Assembly: GCF_035222275.1 (NCBI RefSeq)
Contig: NW_026946361.1
Location: forward strand, 124,001 to 188,000
Length of the DNA stretch: 64,000 nucleotides
Direction of reading: 5' to 3'
From: Podospora bellae-mahoneyi
Lineage: Eukaryota; Ascomycota; Sordariomycetes; Sordariales; Podosporaceae
In this document: piece after piece, positions 51,717 to 62,773 of the stretch
How the letters are laid out: the number at the start of each line of letters is the position of its first letter
Position numbering within the stretch: the first letter of the stretch is position 1
Program-made: the position numbers and the translations under genes
The notes under the pieces: model-generated
Seen by the model: the letters and a program-made list of their open reading frames with translations, nothing else
Told to the model about the DNA's origin: nothing
Databases searched by the model: none

Positions 51717-53645
51717 TCTCTTGTGTCTGTACACGCGGCTAATTACCATTGTGCACATAGAGAAACTCCCGACCTTGTCCACGTCAACCCAGGCGACACA
51801 AACAGGCCCCGAGAGAAGCTCCGGACCTCGTCCACGTCCAAGGAGGCAAGCTGGATGCGGGCAGCGCAAGGTCTTGACATCCAGCCCTGTTTCCACGTCC
51901 AACCCTCTCGCTGATTCACTCAATCTGGAAGTGGACAATGCTGTGGACGATGAATGGGAAGATGGCATTGCTGCCTGCAGCACCCCTTGTGATCCGACAT
52001 ACAACAAACTGTTGTGCGACGTCGTGCTCTTCGTGCCCAGGGACATGAACTGGGAACGGGAGGAGGCCAAGGAGTGTGGAAAATGGCTCTGGGAAACAAG
52101 AAGATTGGTTCGTGCAGCGAAACAGTTGACTCTGGACTGCCAAAGGTTAAAATAGAGACAGGGATGGCAAGATATGAGTGATGATGATATACTTGGCAAT
52201 GAGCAAAGAAATGGGCATATGACCTTGACGAACCAAGAAAAACAGTATACGCATGAGTCTGCAATACTGTTTTAACTCGTTTAGCTTTCAGCGGTTTCGG
52301 CGTTTGGTACCTCGGTATGGGTTGGCTTCTGTAGTTTTGTGGTTATATATAGAATCTTGGCACAATCAAAGCTATCTGTCGTCTGATGTGGCTAGAAGTG
52401 ATACCGCCATATCATGGTTATAATGTGCATATATACTGAGACGATATACTTCTCACGCATTATCCAGGCACGGACATGATCGCTAGGTACACTCGAGTTA
52501 GCTCCGGAGGACGAATGGCTTTTCTTTGGTCGTTGATCTAGGTGTACCATGTTCCCTCATCGATATTTTTACTGGCCTCTCATCCAATCTCTCCTGGTTT
52601 CTGGTATTTCAGTCAACCGGTGTGCCCTTGGTGGCGATGGAAAAGCTGCAGAAGTAAACATTGATTCAGGTGCTCTAGGGCTGCTCAACCAATCCCCATT
52701 ATGCCATCAGTTACCTTTCCCAAGAGCTCGAGATAATGACAATTTGACATTCAAGACAGATAGTCAAAGCTTGGGGACAGATACATGTCGACAGGCACTC
52801 CCGCAACCTGAGAAACAGGGCAGATCGTTGATGAGAGGGCATGCTGCTGGCAATAGCGCGGTCGCTCTTTCCCAACGCGTCACCACAGTGCAATGTCTTC
52901 GCGAACCTGCCGAGGTGGCCTGTGCACTCTGTGTTGACTTTCCTCCCCATAATTATGCAGTGAATAAGAGCTGGGGCTGCCACTCGATGCTCTTCCTCCT
53001 CCATGGTTCACGGATCTCGTCTTTCTTCTCTCCCGCTTCCCTTCTTTCCTCCAGCGACCTCAGTCATCCAAGGATCCCTGACCCAGCAATTCTTCGACCG
53101 ATTCTTACCTCTCACATTCTCTACCAGAAACGATATCATCATCCCCTTCAAGTTATCCTGTCTTCATTTCCTTGGTTACCGACTGTTGGGAGTCGCATTC
53201 ATCGATCGACCAGCTCTCCGAACAACCGAGACAGGTGAAGCCGGTCGCATTCAAGATTGCGTGAAGCAGCTGCCTCTTGTTGGCGAAGCCTATCTGATTG
53301 ATTTTGATTGATAGTATACTTCGACTTTCCTCGCAAAAGAGAGACAGCGAAGACTGTCGCTTGCAAGAACACGCTGGGGAGCTCGCCCTTCCGCTGACAT
53401 CACCTTCTAAACATTACCTATCTGGAGGTTTCAGCCACCAAAGAAATTTCCCTGGTTTTCTCGTCAATTTTAACTCGTGACCTCCCATCCGCGCGTCGTC
53501 ATCTTCTCGAAGCTCTCAGCTCGGTATTTACTACCATCAGTACCAGTTATCGCAAAAGTGACTATCTGTAAGTGTGTCTCGATTCATTAGCTTCACGCCT
53601 ACAAACGTCTCTAACTAACACAGATCAGCAACAAGTCAATTCAAG
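51717..53645. other. Long spacer; one possible unassigned ORF tail
   Basis: 1.93 kb between plus-strand genes. A plus-strand frame ending at 52155 carries coding-like sequence (LEVDNAVDDEWEDGIAACST, PRDMNWEREEAKECGKWLWE), but it has no good ATG and the only neat splice from the preceding gene creates a stop, so it is not called. The part from about 53000 to 53640 is CT-rich and looks like the 5' leader of the next gene, with a possible leader intron near 53570-53625 (gtaagt, ctaac, acag). Confidence 0.45.
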
Positions 53646-56450
53646 ATGATGACCTTTTCTATGGTGGACTGCGAGCTCGCCGCCTCGTCTCTCTTCTCCT
53701 GCGTCGAGCTGTCGCGTGAGCTCGAGGGCGAGAGTGACTGGACCATCACACTCATGCCGAGATGGGTCCGAAGCCGAGTTCGAGGAACCTCTGACAGTTT
53801 AGCCCGGCACATTCAGCACTCGGAAAACACCCATGACCTGTCAACAGACAAAACGCTTGAAGAAGCAGTACACCAGCTATCTCCGCCCAGATTTGATGGT
53901 GAGCACAAGCGTCAAAAGAGAGAGGCAGTTGTCAAGAAGAGAATGGCTGTCAATAACCTCTTCTCCAACACTGGACCTGTCACCGCGACTCGGACATCAA
54001 GCTTCAAAGTAGCCAATGACTCCGTTCCCACGGTAGTCGATACCACTTTGACTAACGCAATCTCGACCACTACCGGCGAGGCCATCGTTGACACCATGGT
54101 GCCTGGGTTCAAACAAGACAACGTTACACCCCAGGTCAACGAGACCAGGTGCAAGTCACAGGTGCCCATCTCAAACCCTGGCAACGCCTGTAATGATGCC
54201 ATTCTGCCTGCGGAGACTGTTGAGCCACAGCCAATTGATGTCGAGACTCCCAGCAACACCATTGCGACCGAGGAACAGAGCACCATGACCCAGAGTCACT
54301 GGCAGCCCCCTTCTCAGATCAACCAAGTACGCGACAAGCTCCCGTATGATGCCCAGCTTTCCAACACCTAGGAGTTGTTGATAGGCCGAGAGGTACCCAT
54401 TGAGCACATGCTTCGCAAGTTTGGCAGGGTTGTCGACGACGTCATGTACGGTATTCGCCGTAACGGAAAGGTTTTCTGGTACTACACGGATGAACCAGCG
54501 TATGTTTCTCTCACAGTGCGGGAGTTCATCGATTTCGAAGCCGTGTACCCAGCCGAGTACTTTCCGTACCACAACGACTACTATCTGGCACAAATGTATG
54601 GCGACAACGCGTGCCTGGGCGGAGATTACCTCATGCCTCTCTTTCTGGACAATCGGGAATGGAATGCGGAAAAGAGTATGATTGTATGGGCGGAATGGAC
54701 GAGATATTTTCACGCCATGGCGACGAATGACGATATGCGCCAGCAGGCCAGGGAGCTGGCTCGTCATGAAGCCAGCATGGTTTGGGGGTCTGAGTTTTTG
54801 AACTGCTCCTTCACTCCTCTGCGCTACCACGAGGGCCATGACGAGCAGACCACCTACGATCACTCTCAAGCTGAAACCCAATACGAGAATGCTGTGGGCC
54901 TTGAAGCTGGAACTCAAGAGATGCTGGCCATTCTTAACGGGACCCCAGCCTCGTCGCCGTCGAAGCATAAGCAACAGAGGGCCAACGCGACAATCGAGAT
55001 CGCCCAAACCGAGGCGCCCCAACGTGCTCAGAAGATACTCGAGACACCTTTACCCCCCAGAAGCTGTCTCAAAAAGAGGTCCGAGAGTGGCTCGTCTGGC
55101 ACTGGGAGCGCCAAGTCGGTGCGGTTCTCTGATGAAGTCCTTCTTCTAAACCTTGTAAACCGCGGCAATTGTAGCAGTCTCAAGGTTGAACAGGCTAAAT
55201 ACACTAAAGAGAAGCTTGTAGAGAGCGGACCGGGTCGAGTTGACTGCGAAAAGTCTGTTGAAGACTCGGATCGTGTGGAGCCTCGAAGGACTGGCCTCAT
55301 GTCACCCGCAGTAGTTCACCGTTCCTGCCATCAAAAAACAAAAACTCCCAGAGACAAGGCACAGAATCAGGGGTCAGTGAAGGAGCAGCGAACAGACGGC
55401 TCAGCAGCCCTCACGGGTAGCCACGAAGTTGCCCAGGGATTCGGTGGTGCCAAAGCTGTCAGAACCATGAGTCAGAAGACGAGCAATTTTACGTTTACAA
55501 AGAGTGACCAGAGAGTCATTGACACGCCCCACGGTCGAACAGGGAACCAAGTAACACCATTTGAGAAAGGGCCATACTCTCCAACTAGCAGCACCGCAAC
55601 TCAAAAGAGTGAGAAGGTGCCAGAGAATACAGCCACAGTGTGTTACAAGATAGAACAGCCCCTGGCGGCCAATCTCAATGCCCCAGCAGACAGCACAAAA
55701 GGTTCTGACAAAACCAAGGCTGTGTGGTCCAAGTTGGTAACCGCCTTTCCAGAAAGCTCACAGGCTAGTTCACGCAGCTTCGACGCATCTCCAAGAGGGT
55801 GGCGGACATTCCGCAAGCCGCCCACATCCCCCGGCTTTCCAACCAGAAGCCGGACCGAAGAGATGAGCAGTCCCGTCCCAGCACCAAAGAAGCAAAGTGT
55901 AGACTTGGCTGAGAAGATTGAAGAATCCCCAGCCAGCGCAGTCCCAGCAGCCAAAACCCCAACTGTGGTCTGGGCTGAAGAGGTCCAAGAACCGGCGGCC
56001 AGTCCCATGCAAGCAACTCCGGGTCCGGTGCGCCCTCACGCGCGCCAATCTCCCTTGCCACCGCCGCCGATGGGACAGGGTGGACGCACCCTCATCGAAA
56101 CTCTTAACACCGACATGAGCTGGACGCAGCTACAGCCAAACCCGGTCCCACGCGCACCTGTCAACCCCCGGGCTCCGGCTCCAAGCCCAGCCACGGCGCG
56201 CGCGGGCCAACGACAAGAGCACCCGGGCGCTGGCAGGCGCAGAGGACAGGGAGGACAAGCCAGGAGAGGGGGCGGGAAGGCGGGAGATGTCCGGAGTGGC
56301 AGCGGTGAGGGTAGGCGCGGGGCCGACCGGGGGAGGGACTCGCGCGGGGGCGGTGAGACAGCCGCGGGAAGGAGTAAAGGAGACGGTCCTGGGGCGAAGA
56401 GAGAGATGTCGCGATGGAGGAAATTGAGGAATGAGAGCAGTTGGCGTTGA
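53646..56450 (+). CDS. Hypothetical protein with conserved central part and RG-rich tail, 919 aa
   Basis: The frame is open from the ATG at 53646 except for one TAG at 54369-54371. A 45-nt intron with donor gtacgc (54327) and acceptor cctag (54371) removes it without changing frame. Exons 53646-54326 and 54372-56450 then sum to 2760 nt. The N-terminus begins MMTFSMVDCELAASSLFSCV and becomes Ser/Thr-rich. The segment after the intron looks folded (EHMLRKFGRVVDDVMYGIRR, VSLTVREFIDFEAVYPAEYF, YYLAQMYGDNACLGGDYLM, NAEKSMIVWAEWTRYFHAMA). The rest is disordered, with repeated short VWxxxV elements (KAVWSKLV, TVVWAEEV) and an Arg/Gly-rich end (GRRRGQGGQARRGGGKAGD) typical of RNA-binding proteins. 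I do not recognise the family. Confidence 0.72.
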
Positions 56451-56651
56451 GAGGGGGGGTTCATGGTGCAATGTATATTGTTGGGAGGCTATGGGTGCTT
56501 CGGATTTTGGGGAGCACATTGTGGTTTTGCATCTTTTTGTTGTTGGCTGGATCAGGAGCGTTGGTGGAGCAGAGCGCGGGTAGACATGAATGGATTGGTG
56601 TGTACATTTGTGTATTGTCTGTGTTGATACCGAGTCCTGTTTCTACGTACA
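56451..56651. other. 3' side of the RG-tail protein gene
   Basis: This stretch holds the 3' end of the plus-strand gene. No separate feature was recognised. Confidence 0.4.
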
Positions 56652-57334
56652 TTACTTGTAGACCAGCATTTCTTCCAGCGCGTCCCGTGCTATAAATCTT
56701 CTCCTCTGCCAAGCCCCCCTATCATCCACGTCATAGCCAAAGACACCTCTCGGCATTACCAAGTTTGATGTATGCTCGCCTTGCGGCATGTACAACCTCA
56801 TACCTGTGAGGTCGATCTCCATGATCAGCCATATGCCGTTGCCACGTGTACGCAACGGTCACAGCAGTGTCTCACTCTTTCAGCGCAAGATGCAATCTGA
56901 TCAGTAACCACCAATTTTGGTTCTACTAATCCAGGCGCACGGCGGGAAAATGATTCGGATGTCGTCGGAAAGAGTGGGTCGCCACTTGCCTGATCTGGAA
57001 AGTTTGTCGGAGATGGTGGAGTAGACACCGGGACCGGCTCCGAAGTGGACGGCGAAATGCCGGGCCTGAACCCACTCACCTGGAATATCAATAGGGAGTT
57101 TGAAAAATGCGAGCTAAAGGGGACCGTATGCTTGTAATTCATCGTGAAGCCTTTGATCTTGTCACATCTTCCCCAGCTGTCGCCGCCACATCCATCCTCG
57201 GGGTGCGGCGGCAGAGATCCAATGGGGAAAGCATAGATCCTCGACCGAGTTGATGGTACCCTGAAAGGTCCGAACTGTTGGAGGTGTGCGATGGCAGGCT
57301 GTTTATCCGACGCATGACAAGATTCGCACTGCAT
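56652..57334 (-). CDS. Possible small multi-exon gene, unassigned
   Basis: Two minus-strand pieces look coding. One runs from an ATG at 57334 (MQCESCHASDKQPAIAHLQQ), through IYAFPIGSLPPHPEDGCGGD and KIKGFTMNYKHTVPFSSHFS, to a strong donor (ccag then gtgagt) near 57080. The other, ending at a TAA at 56652, reads RLYMPQGEHTSNLVMPRGVF and RRRFIARDALEEMLVYK and follows an acceptor-like ctcacag near 56808. Their phases do not match directly, so at least one small exon between them is needed. The Cys, Gly and aromatic content of the first piece suggests an extracellular protein, though no signal peptide is seen. No family was recognised. Confidence 0.3.
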
Positions 57335-58659
57335 TATGCGTTAAACGCGCGCGCTCATCGAAACGAGCTCACGTCCTGTGGATGGATTCTCCAGGTCCCC
57401 AGAACTGGCCTCAGCAAGTCCTGTGTAACGGCCGCGGGTGGTTTCCGTTGCGGCCCAGCAGCAGGATGGGTCGCGTCGGTCTCAGGGACGGGACGGTCTG
57501 AGTCCTGGCATAGTATGAGCTTTGGGATGCTGACGGTGACGGTTATTTGCAAAGGAAAAGAGCCGCCATGCTGGTGTGTTGGCCAGGTAAGGTATTGATG
57601 CTGAAAATGAAAGTTCCTTCAAGGAGGAATCGAAATGCCCCTCACCCCACCTGCCAAACATGCCAAGAGGTTGTGTTGCGCGCCGTTGGAAGGCCCCACT
57701 GATCGCCCGACCCCACAGAAACAGGGGTCCTGTGGCTTGCTGAAGCTTTGCTTCCAGGGGTTTGAGTTTCATCAATCACATTGTAGCTGACAACAACCCT
57801 CAGCTCTGCGACCACAGTTGACCACAAGGAGAAAGGCTACCTCCTGGCGATGCATACTCCCCCGGCTCTGGGCCGTGTCAAAGGCCACCCACCGTGATTT
57901 ATCTCCTCTCGGTCGGCAGCCGAGAGCCCTACCGCTGAGCCGAGACCTACAATCCCCTGTCGGAGTCCAGAACGCCGTCGCCTCTTTGGACGATCAACTT
58001 GGTGCGGCCAGCAGTGAGACGACAACCCAGAGACTTCAGCCGAAGTGCCCGACCAGAATCAGACGAGAATCCACTCAGTAACTCCGCTCCCGGTTTGGTC
58101 GTTGGTTTTGCACGCGCGCCTGTCTTGTCAGACAGTTTCCATTTGGAGCATCCAAAGAACAATGTTCCACATTCCAAACCTCTGCCGACAGGGGTTTTGT
58201 GCCACCTTCTAGACCCTTGTCTGCACCCCGCGTTAGTGATCCTGGCACATCACCACCACAACCACTAGCACCCGAGGGCCTGAGACGACAACTGCATCGG
58301 GTTGGAAGGACTTTCTGATCGCCTGGCTCGACCTGTCACGACTCAGAACGCCACCGACAGGAGAGAGAACTTTGGACACCCCTGAATTCAGCCTTATTCG
58401 AAAGCCCATCACCTCATGAGCAACCTGTATAAAGACGAGTCGTTCCCTCCGGTTCAGATGGACCATTCAACTCATCTCGCCATCCCTCGACCGCAGTCAA
58501 TCCTTTTACATCTTTCTTCAAGAACAGGACCCGGTGTCCCTTTGCATTCCTTTCTCTACAGCAGTCGCCAGTCGACTCTTTAATACCACTGGTCTTTCCT
58601 TGACATCCAACTTTTGACACCTTTTTAGTCTCTTTCGCTTTAATACATCACTCGCCACC
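57335..58659. other. Long promoter region of the Cys-rich secreted protein
   Basis: 1.3 kb upstream of 58660. Overlapping frames on both strands lack familiar content. The last ~200 bp are CT-rich and end ctcgccaccATGg, a strong fungal start context. Confidence 0.5.
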
Positions 58660-59353
58660 ATGGTCCAGTTTACCAAGATCGTCAGCGCTCTGGCCTGTAA
58701 GTCACTTCACTTCTCAACATGTACTGTTCCTGCCCGCTATAACATGATGAACAGTGACCATTGCTGCCGTCCACGCTGCTCCTGACCTCTCTCAGCGCCA
58801 GGCCCTCCCCGATCCCGCCGGTGAGAAGAACATCGGCAACGGAGCTGGTGGCCAGTTCATTGGAGGCCAGTGTAACGGCGCCGCCGACTGTGCCTCTGGC
58901 TGCTGTGCTACCCTCCCTAGGGGAGGTGCGACCATTGGTGTGTGCTCTGGTGTAGGTGCTCAGACTCAGGCCGGCAAGCAAGGCTGCGGTTTCGAGGGTG
59001 GCAATGCCGGCGGTAACGGCGGTGGTAACAACGGCGGCGGTAATGGTGGTGGTAACAATGGTGGCAACAACAACAACAACAACCAGGGTGGTGGTAATGC
59101 CGGTGCAGTTGGTGGCACCATCATGCCCAGCACCCTCGTCCCCGACCCGGCCGGTGCTGGCAACGTCGGCAACGGTGCCGGCCGCCAGTTCATCACCGGC
59201 GAGTGCACCAGCGACGCTGACTGCGCCTCCGGCTGCTGCGCTCTGGTCAACGACGGTGTCCGTCCCGCTTTTGGCAGCTGCTCTGGTGTGGGTGCCAACA
59301 CTCAGAATGGCAAGCAGGGCTGCGGCTTCCCACAAGGCGGTGGCCAGCTCTAA
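58660..59353 (+). CDS. Secreted Cys-rich protein with two tandem domains (BAS2-like), 211 aa
   Basis: Exons are 58660-58696 and 58755-59353 (intron 58 nt within the signal peptide; sum 636 nt). The signal peptide MVQFTKIVSALALTIAAVHA is followed by a short propeptide-like stretch. Two copies of a Cys-rich unit are present: GNGAGGQFIGGQCNGAADCA onwards, with DCASGCCA, CSGVGAQ and GKQGCGF; and GNGAGRQFITGECTSDADCA onwards, again with DCASGCCA, CSGVGAN and GKQGCGF. A spacer of Gly and Asn repeats (about bases 59000-59110) separates them. Single-unit proteins of this type are called biotrophy-associated secreted protein 2 in Magnaporthe; the function is not established and the family also occurs in saprotrophs. 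The name is given by resemblance only. Confidence 0.85.
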
Positions 59354-60192
59354 GCGCCCACTTTTACCAACACTCTTTTTTCGACACTCATTTTTGATGA
59401 CTCAAACTACTAGCGTTTCTCTCGTTTAGCATGGTGTTTGGGCTATGATACCTATATGGGACACTCTTTTACGGCCTGTCTTTCACTCTTTCATGATCAC
59501 GGCACTTTGGCGCACTCTCATTCTACACAGGGAATATTTGCATGGAATCGGTTTATATACTGGGTTGGGTCTCGCATGTCTGGGCTTGGATTGGATGAAT
59601 GGCCGTCAATGTTTGGGATATGCTATAGACTTGAGAAGATTGGTGATAATAGTGCTTAATGCAAGATGCTGTCGAATATCTTGCCTTCCCTTGCATTGTC
59701 TTGACCTCATCTTGGGAGGTCAACGCAACTACGGTACTTCGAAGTCCACATTCCGCAACCATACTTTCTAAGTACTGGACAGTTCTGAATGGCCTGTACT
59801 GGGAATATCGTCCAGTGAAGACATGAAAATCTCGCAAGCAAGTATGGAGCACCTCTCTAACCATAGACACACATTATGAAGAGGTCGTGAGTGCACGAGG
59901 CTCTGAATAACGAACTTTGCATGCTTGATTATAAACGGTGTATTAACTTTGGCCAAAACCGCACTACACTTCAATGACTTCTTCTCTTTGCATCCAATGC
60001 CATCCACCATTGACGTATCCATAAGTACCTATCTTTGACAATCTTGGTCAACAAAAGCCACCGCCCTGGACCTCCTTCGAGCTTGTCAAACCTTACCGCA
60101 CAATTCGGACCCATTGAGAACTAAAATTGTAACAAATGCGCCAACGAACGGGGCCAGACATCTGTAAAAGGATACCACCTGGCTTGATACAC
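59354..60192. other. Convergent 3' spacer
   Basis: 839 bp between a plus-strand and a minus-strand gene, AT-richer than its neighbours. Only short frames without recognisable content. Confidence 0.55.
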
Positions 60193-60551
60193 TCAGTCGT
60201 TCTTGACGTTGGGGTAAAGAGCATGGCCGGTATAGGTGTAGTTCGCGTCTAGGTAGATGTGGGCGACCTGGTGTTGCCCGTTGGCCGTCTGGATCACGGT
60301 CTTGAGTCGGGTCGTGGCATGGTTGGCTCGGTCACTGCGGCTCGTATGCCGTCCGGTCCTGTCATCATGGCCCACAGGTGTCAGTCGTCTGTCCGTTCCA
60401 GTGATGACTATCTTACCTACCATATCTCCATTGTGAGAAAGCCTGCAAATTCAGCATCTTGAGCTGCTGTTTGACAGGCGGCGAGGATGCCATTGGCTTG
60501 TGCTGGATTGCGGGGGGCGGTGCCCGCACGCCAGGTAACGGTTGGAGCCAT
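60193..60551 (-). CDS. Small conserved-looking protein, 98 aa, two exons
   Basis: Minus strand: exon 1 is 60551-60421 and exon 2 is 60358-60193 (intron 62 nt, donor gtaggt, acceptor gacag; sum 297 nt). The protein begins MAPTVTWRAGTAPRNPAQAN, continues ILAACQTAAQDAEFAGFLTM and WTGRHTSRSDRANHATTRLK, and ends HIYLDANYTYTGHALYPNVK. It is short, hydrophilic and non-repetitive, with no signal peptide or cysteine pattern. The way two open pieces join cleanly in frame argues that it is real. I cannot name a family. It is convergent with the Cys-rich secreted protein gene. Confidence 0.65.
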
Positions 60552-61232
60552 GGTCGTCGCGTAAAAGGAAAGGGATGTAGACCTTGTTTACTTCGTATCA
60601 AGCCAACAACTATTCGATCTCTGGAGTGTGAGGTGAAAGGTAGTGAAGAGCTAATGGTCTGATTGATGCAAGTGCCAGAAGAGCTGCATATGTATACTCT
60701 TTCAGCCTTCGAAACCGCCTCCTGGCCGCAGGTTGTTGGGGTCTGACGTGTCATCGGCAGGGCCAATATTCTTTGTTCAACAGCCTAGGTCTGAAACCAG
60801 AATCAAAAGCCATCATTCCTTCCTATGGAGTTGTCTCAGACGGTTGCCAATTGTCGTGTTTCTATATGTCATAGGCGCCTATCACTAAGCAAGCCAGCCT
60901 TACCTACCGACACATGCACTCAGGTTCAACCCCACTCGGGGTAGCACAGCATAGAACTTGGTGATGATACTGCATAAGTGCCCGCTAACCACATACCCAT
61001 TGGCCCCCAGAGAGACTTGGCGTCGCTAGGCGTTTCTTTAGCCAGCAAGGCTTGCATGATGATGGTGGCATATTGGTGCGCCCTGTCGGCTTACGGTCTT
61101 GGAACTTTTACTCCTGATACCGGTAAATGATCATCCTTCTTTTTGATACTACCACAATATCAGGGCACCAAAGGAGCCGTGTCGTCCTTCCCAACTTCCT
61201 TGGAGCACACATCAGCCTCCGTCGACAGCAGC
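60552..61232. other. Spacer, no gene supported
   Basis: 681 bp between two minus-strand genes. It holds the promoter of the 98-aa gene and the kinase 3' end. Nothing recognisable. Confidence 0.55.
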
Positions 61233-62773
61233 TTATGTGGCTTGTGACTTGGACTCTTTTTGTGAAACCCACGGATCGTTCAGGAGTTCAGAGGTCGTAG
61301 CCCTGTGATCAGGGTCAACCACCAGGAGTTTCCGAAGATAGCAACCAAGTGTTTCTAGCTCTGCCTCGCCAAATTGAAGTGTGTCCCTTTCGTATCCATC
61401 GTTGTAGGACCTCCGGATCTCTTCTTCCAGAGACAGGAAATACTCTGCTGTTGAATCTGGAAACGTGTTAGTGAGGGAGATGCAAGCAGTTGCTCGAACT
61501 CATCGACTCCAGAAAGAAGGTTTCACGGACAATTGGGAGGTTCTTTCAAAACACCGCTGGCAAGTGCATCTTGAATCCACTGTTCAGGGAGACCGCCAAT
61601 GACTTTTTGATACTGCGGGATCAAGTCCTTATCATCGAAATCCGCCTCGAAAGGCGTTCGACCAGTGATGAGCTCGTAAGTCTTGTATTGTCAGCAAAGT
61701 CAGCATCAACAGACCAAATCTTATGATCATCTTTACTCACCGTGGAACCAAGATTCCAGATATCCACCGCCCTACTCAGACCACGTTGAAAGACAAGCTC
61801 CGGGGGGTGTAGGGACATTGGTGTAGATATTTCGCTAGGGGGGTTGGAAAGGAAAAAAGCTACATTTTTTGTATCAGCTCCAGTGCATAGAGGGTAGAAA
61901 ACGAGGCGACAACCCACATTCGCCAAAATCGATTAGTCTGACCTCACGCAGGTGAGGGTATATCTTCGGGTTAAACTCGGCCGGTTCCACAAGATATTCT
62001 GGCATACCCGGTTCAAGAGGTCCTCCATCTTTCCTGGCGATCTTCCCTGTCTGCGGAGGGCCTAGGTCTTTGATGATGACCTCTGGGGATGCCACTTCCA
62101 GTTCGGGGAGACGGAATAGAACATTGCCCATGTGGATGTCTGGAACAGGTTAGATTTTTGACATGCTCGAAGACCATGAGTAATGATCACTCACCTCCGT
62201 GTGCCACGCCGGCCGAGTGTAAATAGTCAACGGCCAGAAGGAGCTGTCTAGAGATGGACCGGGCAAGATTCCCTTCCAGCCGGTAGTTTGGGCATCGATC
62301 CGTCACAGATGATGTCGTAGGTCCCAACAGGTCCTGAACGGCGCAAAGGTGCCGCCCATTGGGTCCCTGGATATGGAATGACTCGACAAGGTGGGAGACA
62401 TGGTTGTGCCCAGGATGGTTGACGTCGCCTCGCTCCTTGAGAGCCTGCAGAACACTCAGCTCACGGCTGGTTTCGTCTGATTTGTCGGCGGTGACGATCT
62501 TAACGGTTACATTCCGCTGCTCCCTGATACTTCAGTCAGCAGCCGAGGGAAGTCAAGTTTCCAATCGCTAGAGGCGAGTGCGAGGCCTTTTACATACTGG
62601 TTGTCCCGTGCAAGCCATACAGTGGAGAAGGCACCAAAACCAAGCTTGTGCACAATTTCATAACGGCCATTGTGGAGTTTGTCGTGGAGGTGAATGGGAT
62701 GAAACCCTCCAGGACAATATCTGTTCAGATCCTCTGCAGCCACCCCAATATTGTACTCCAGGATGTTGACCAT
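61233..62773 (-). CDS. SRPK-like protein kinase, 406 aa
   Basis: Six exons on the minus strand: 62773-62598, 62523-62195, 62139-61918, 61859-61741, 61681-61531 and 61456-61233 (sum 1221 nt). The opening EDLNRYCPGGFHPIHLHDKL is the signature of the fungal SRPK-like (SR-protein kinase type) group. The glycine loop is KLGFGAFSTVWLARD and the ATP lysine is in VTVKIV. The catalytic loop reads VAHGDIHMGNVLF, with HGD in place of HRD but with the catalytic Asp and Asn kept. The metal motif is IDFGES, and the activation segment ends PPELVF. It therefore looks active. Unlike canonical SRPKs, the spacer insert is short. Most such fungal genes are a lineage-expanded group of unknown substrate. The fifth donor, gtccgt, is atypical. 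Confidence 0.9.

Noticed and set aside
51655-52155. Plus-strand frame overlapping and following the motif-repeat protein
   Set aside because: Its first codons overlap the motif-repeat gene in another frame, and the only neat splice (donor gtactc at about 51707) produces a stop at the junction. The tail looks coding-like, so it is noted in the spacer entry only.
52549-53238. 229-codon plus-strand frame before the RG-tail protein
   Set aside because: The composition shifts to CT-rich leader-like sequence, no domain or signal is seen, and it lies where the 5' UTR is expected.
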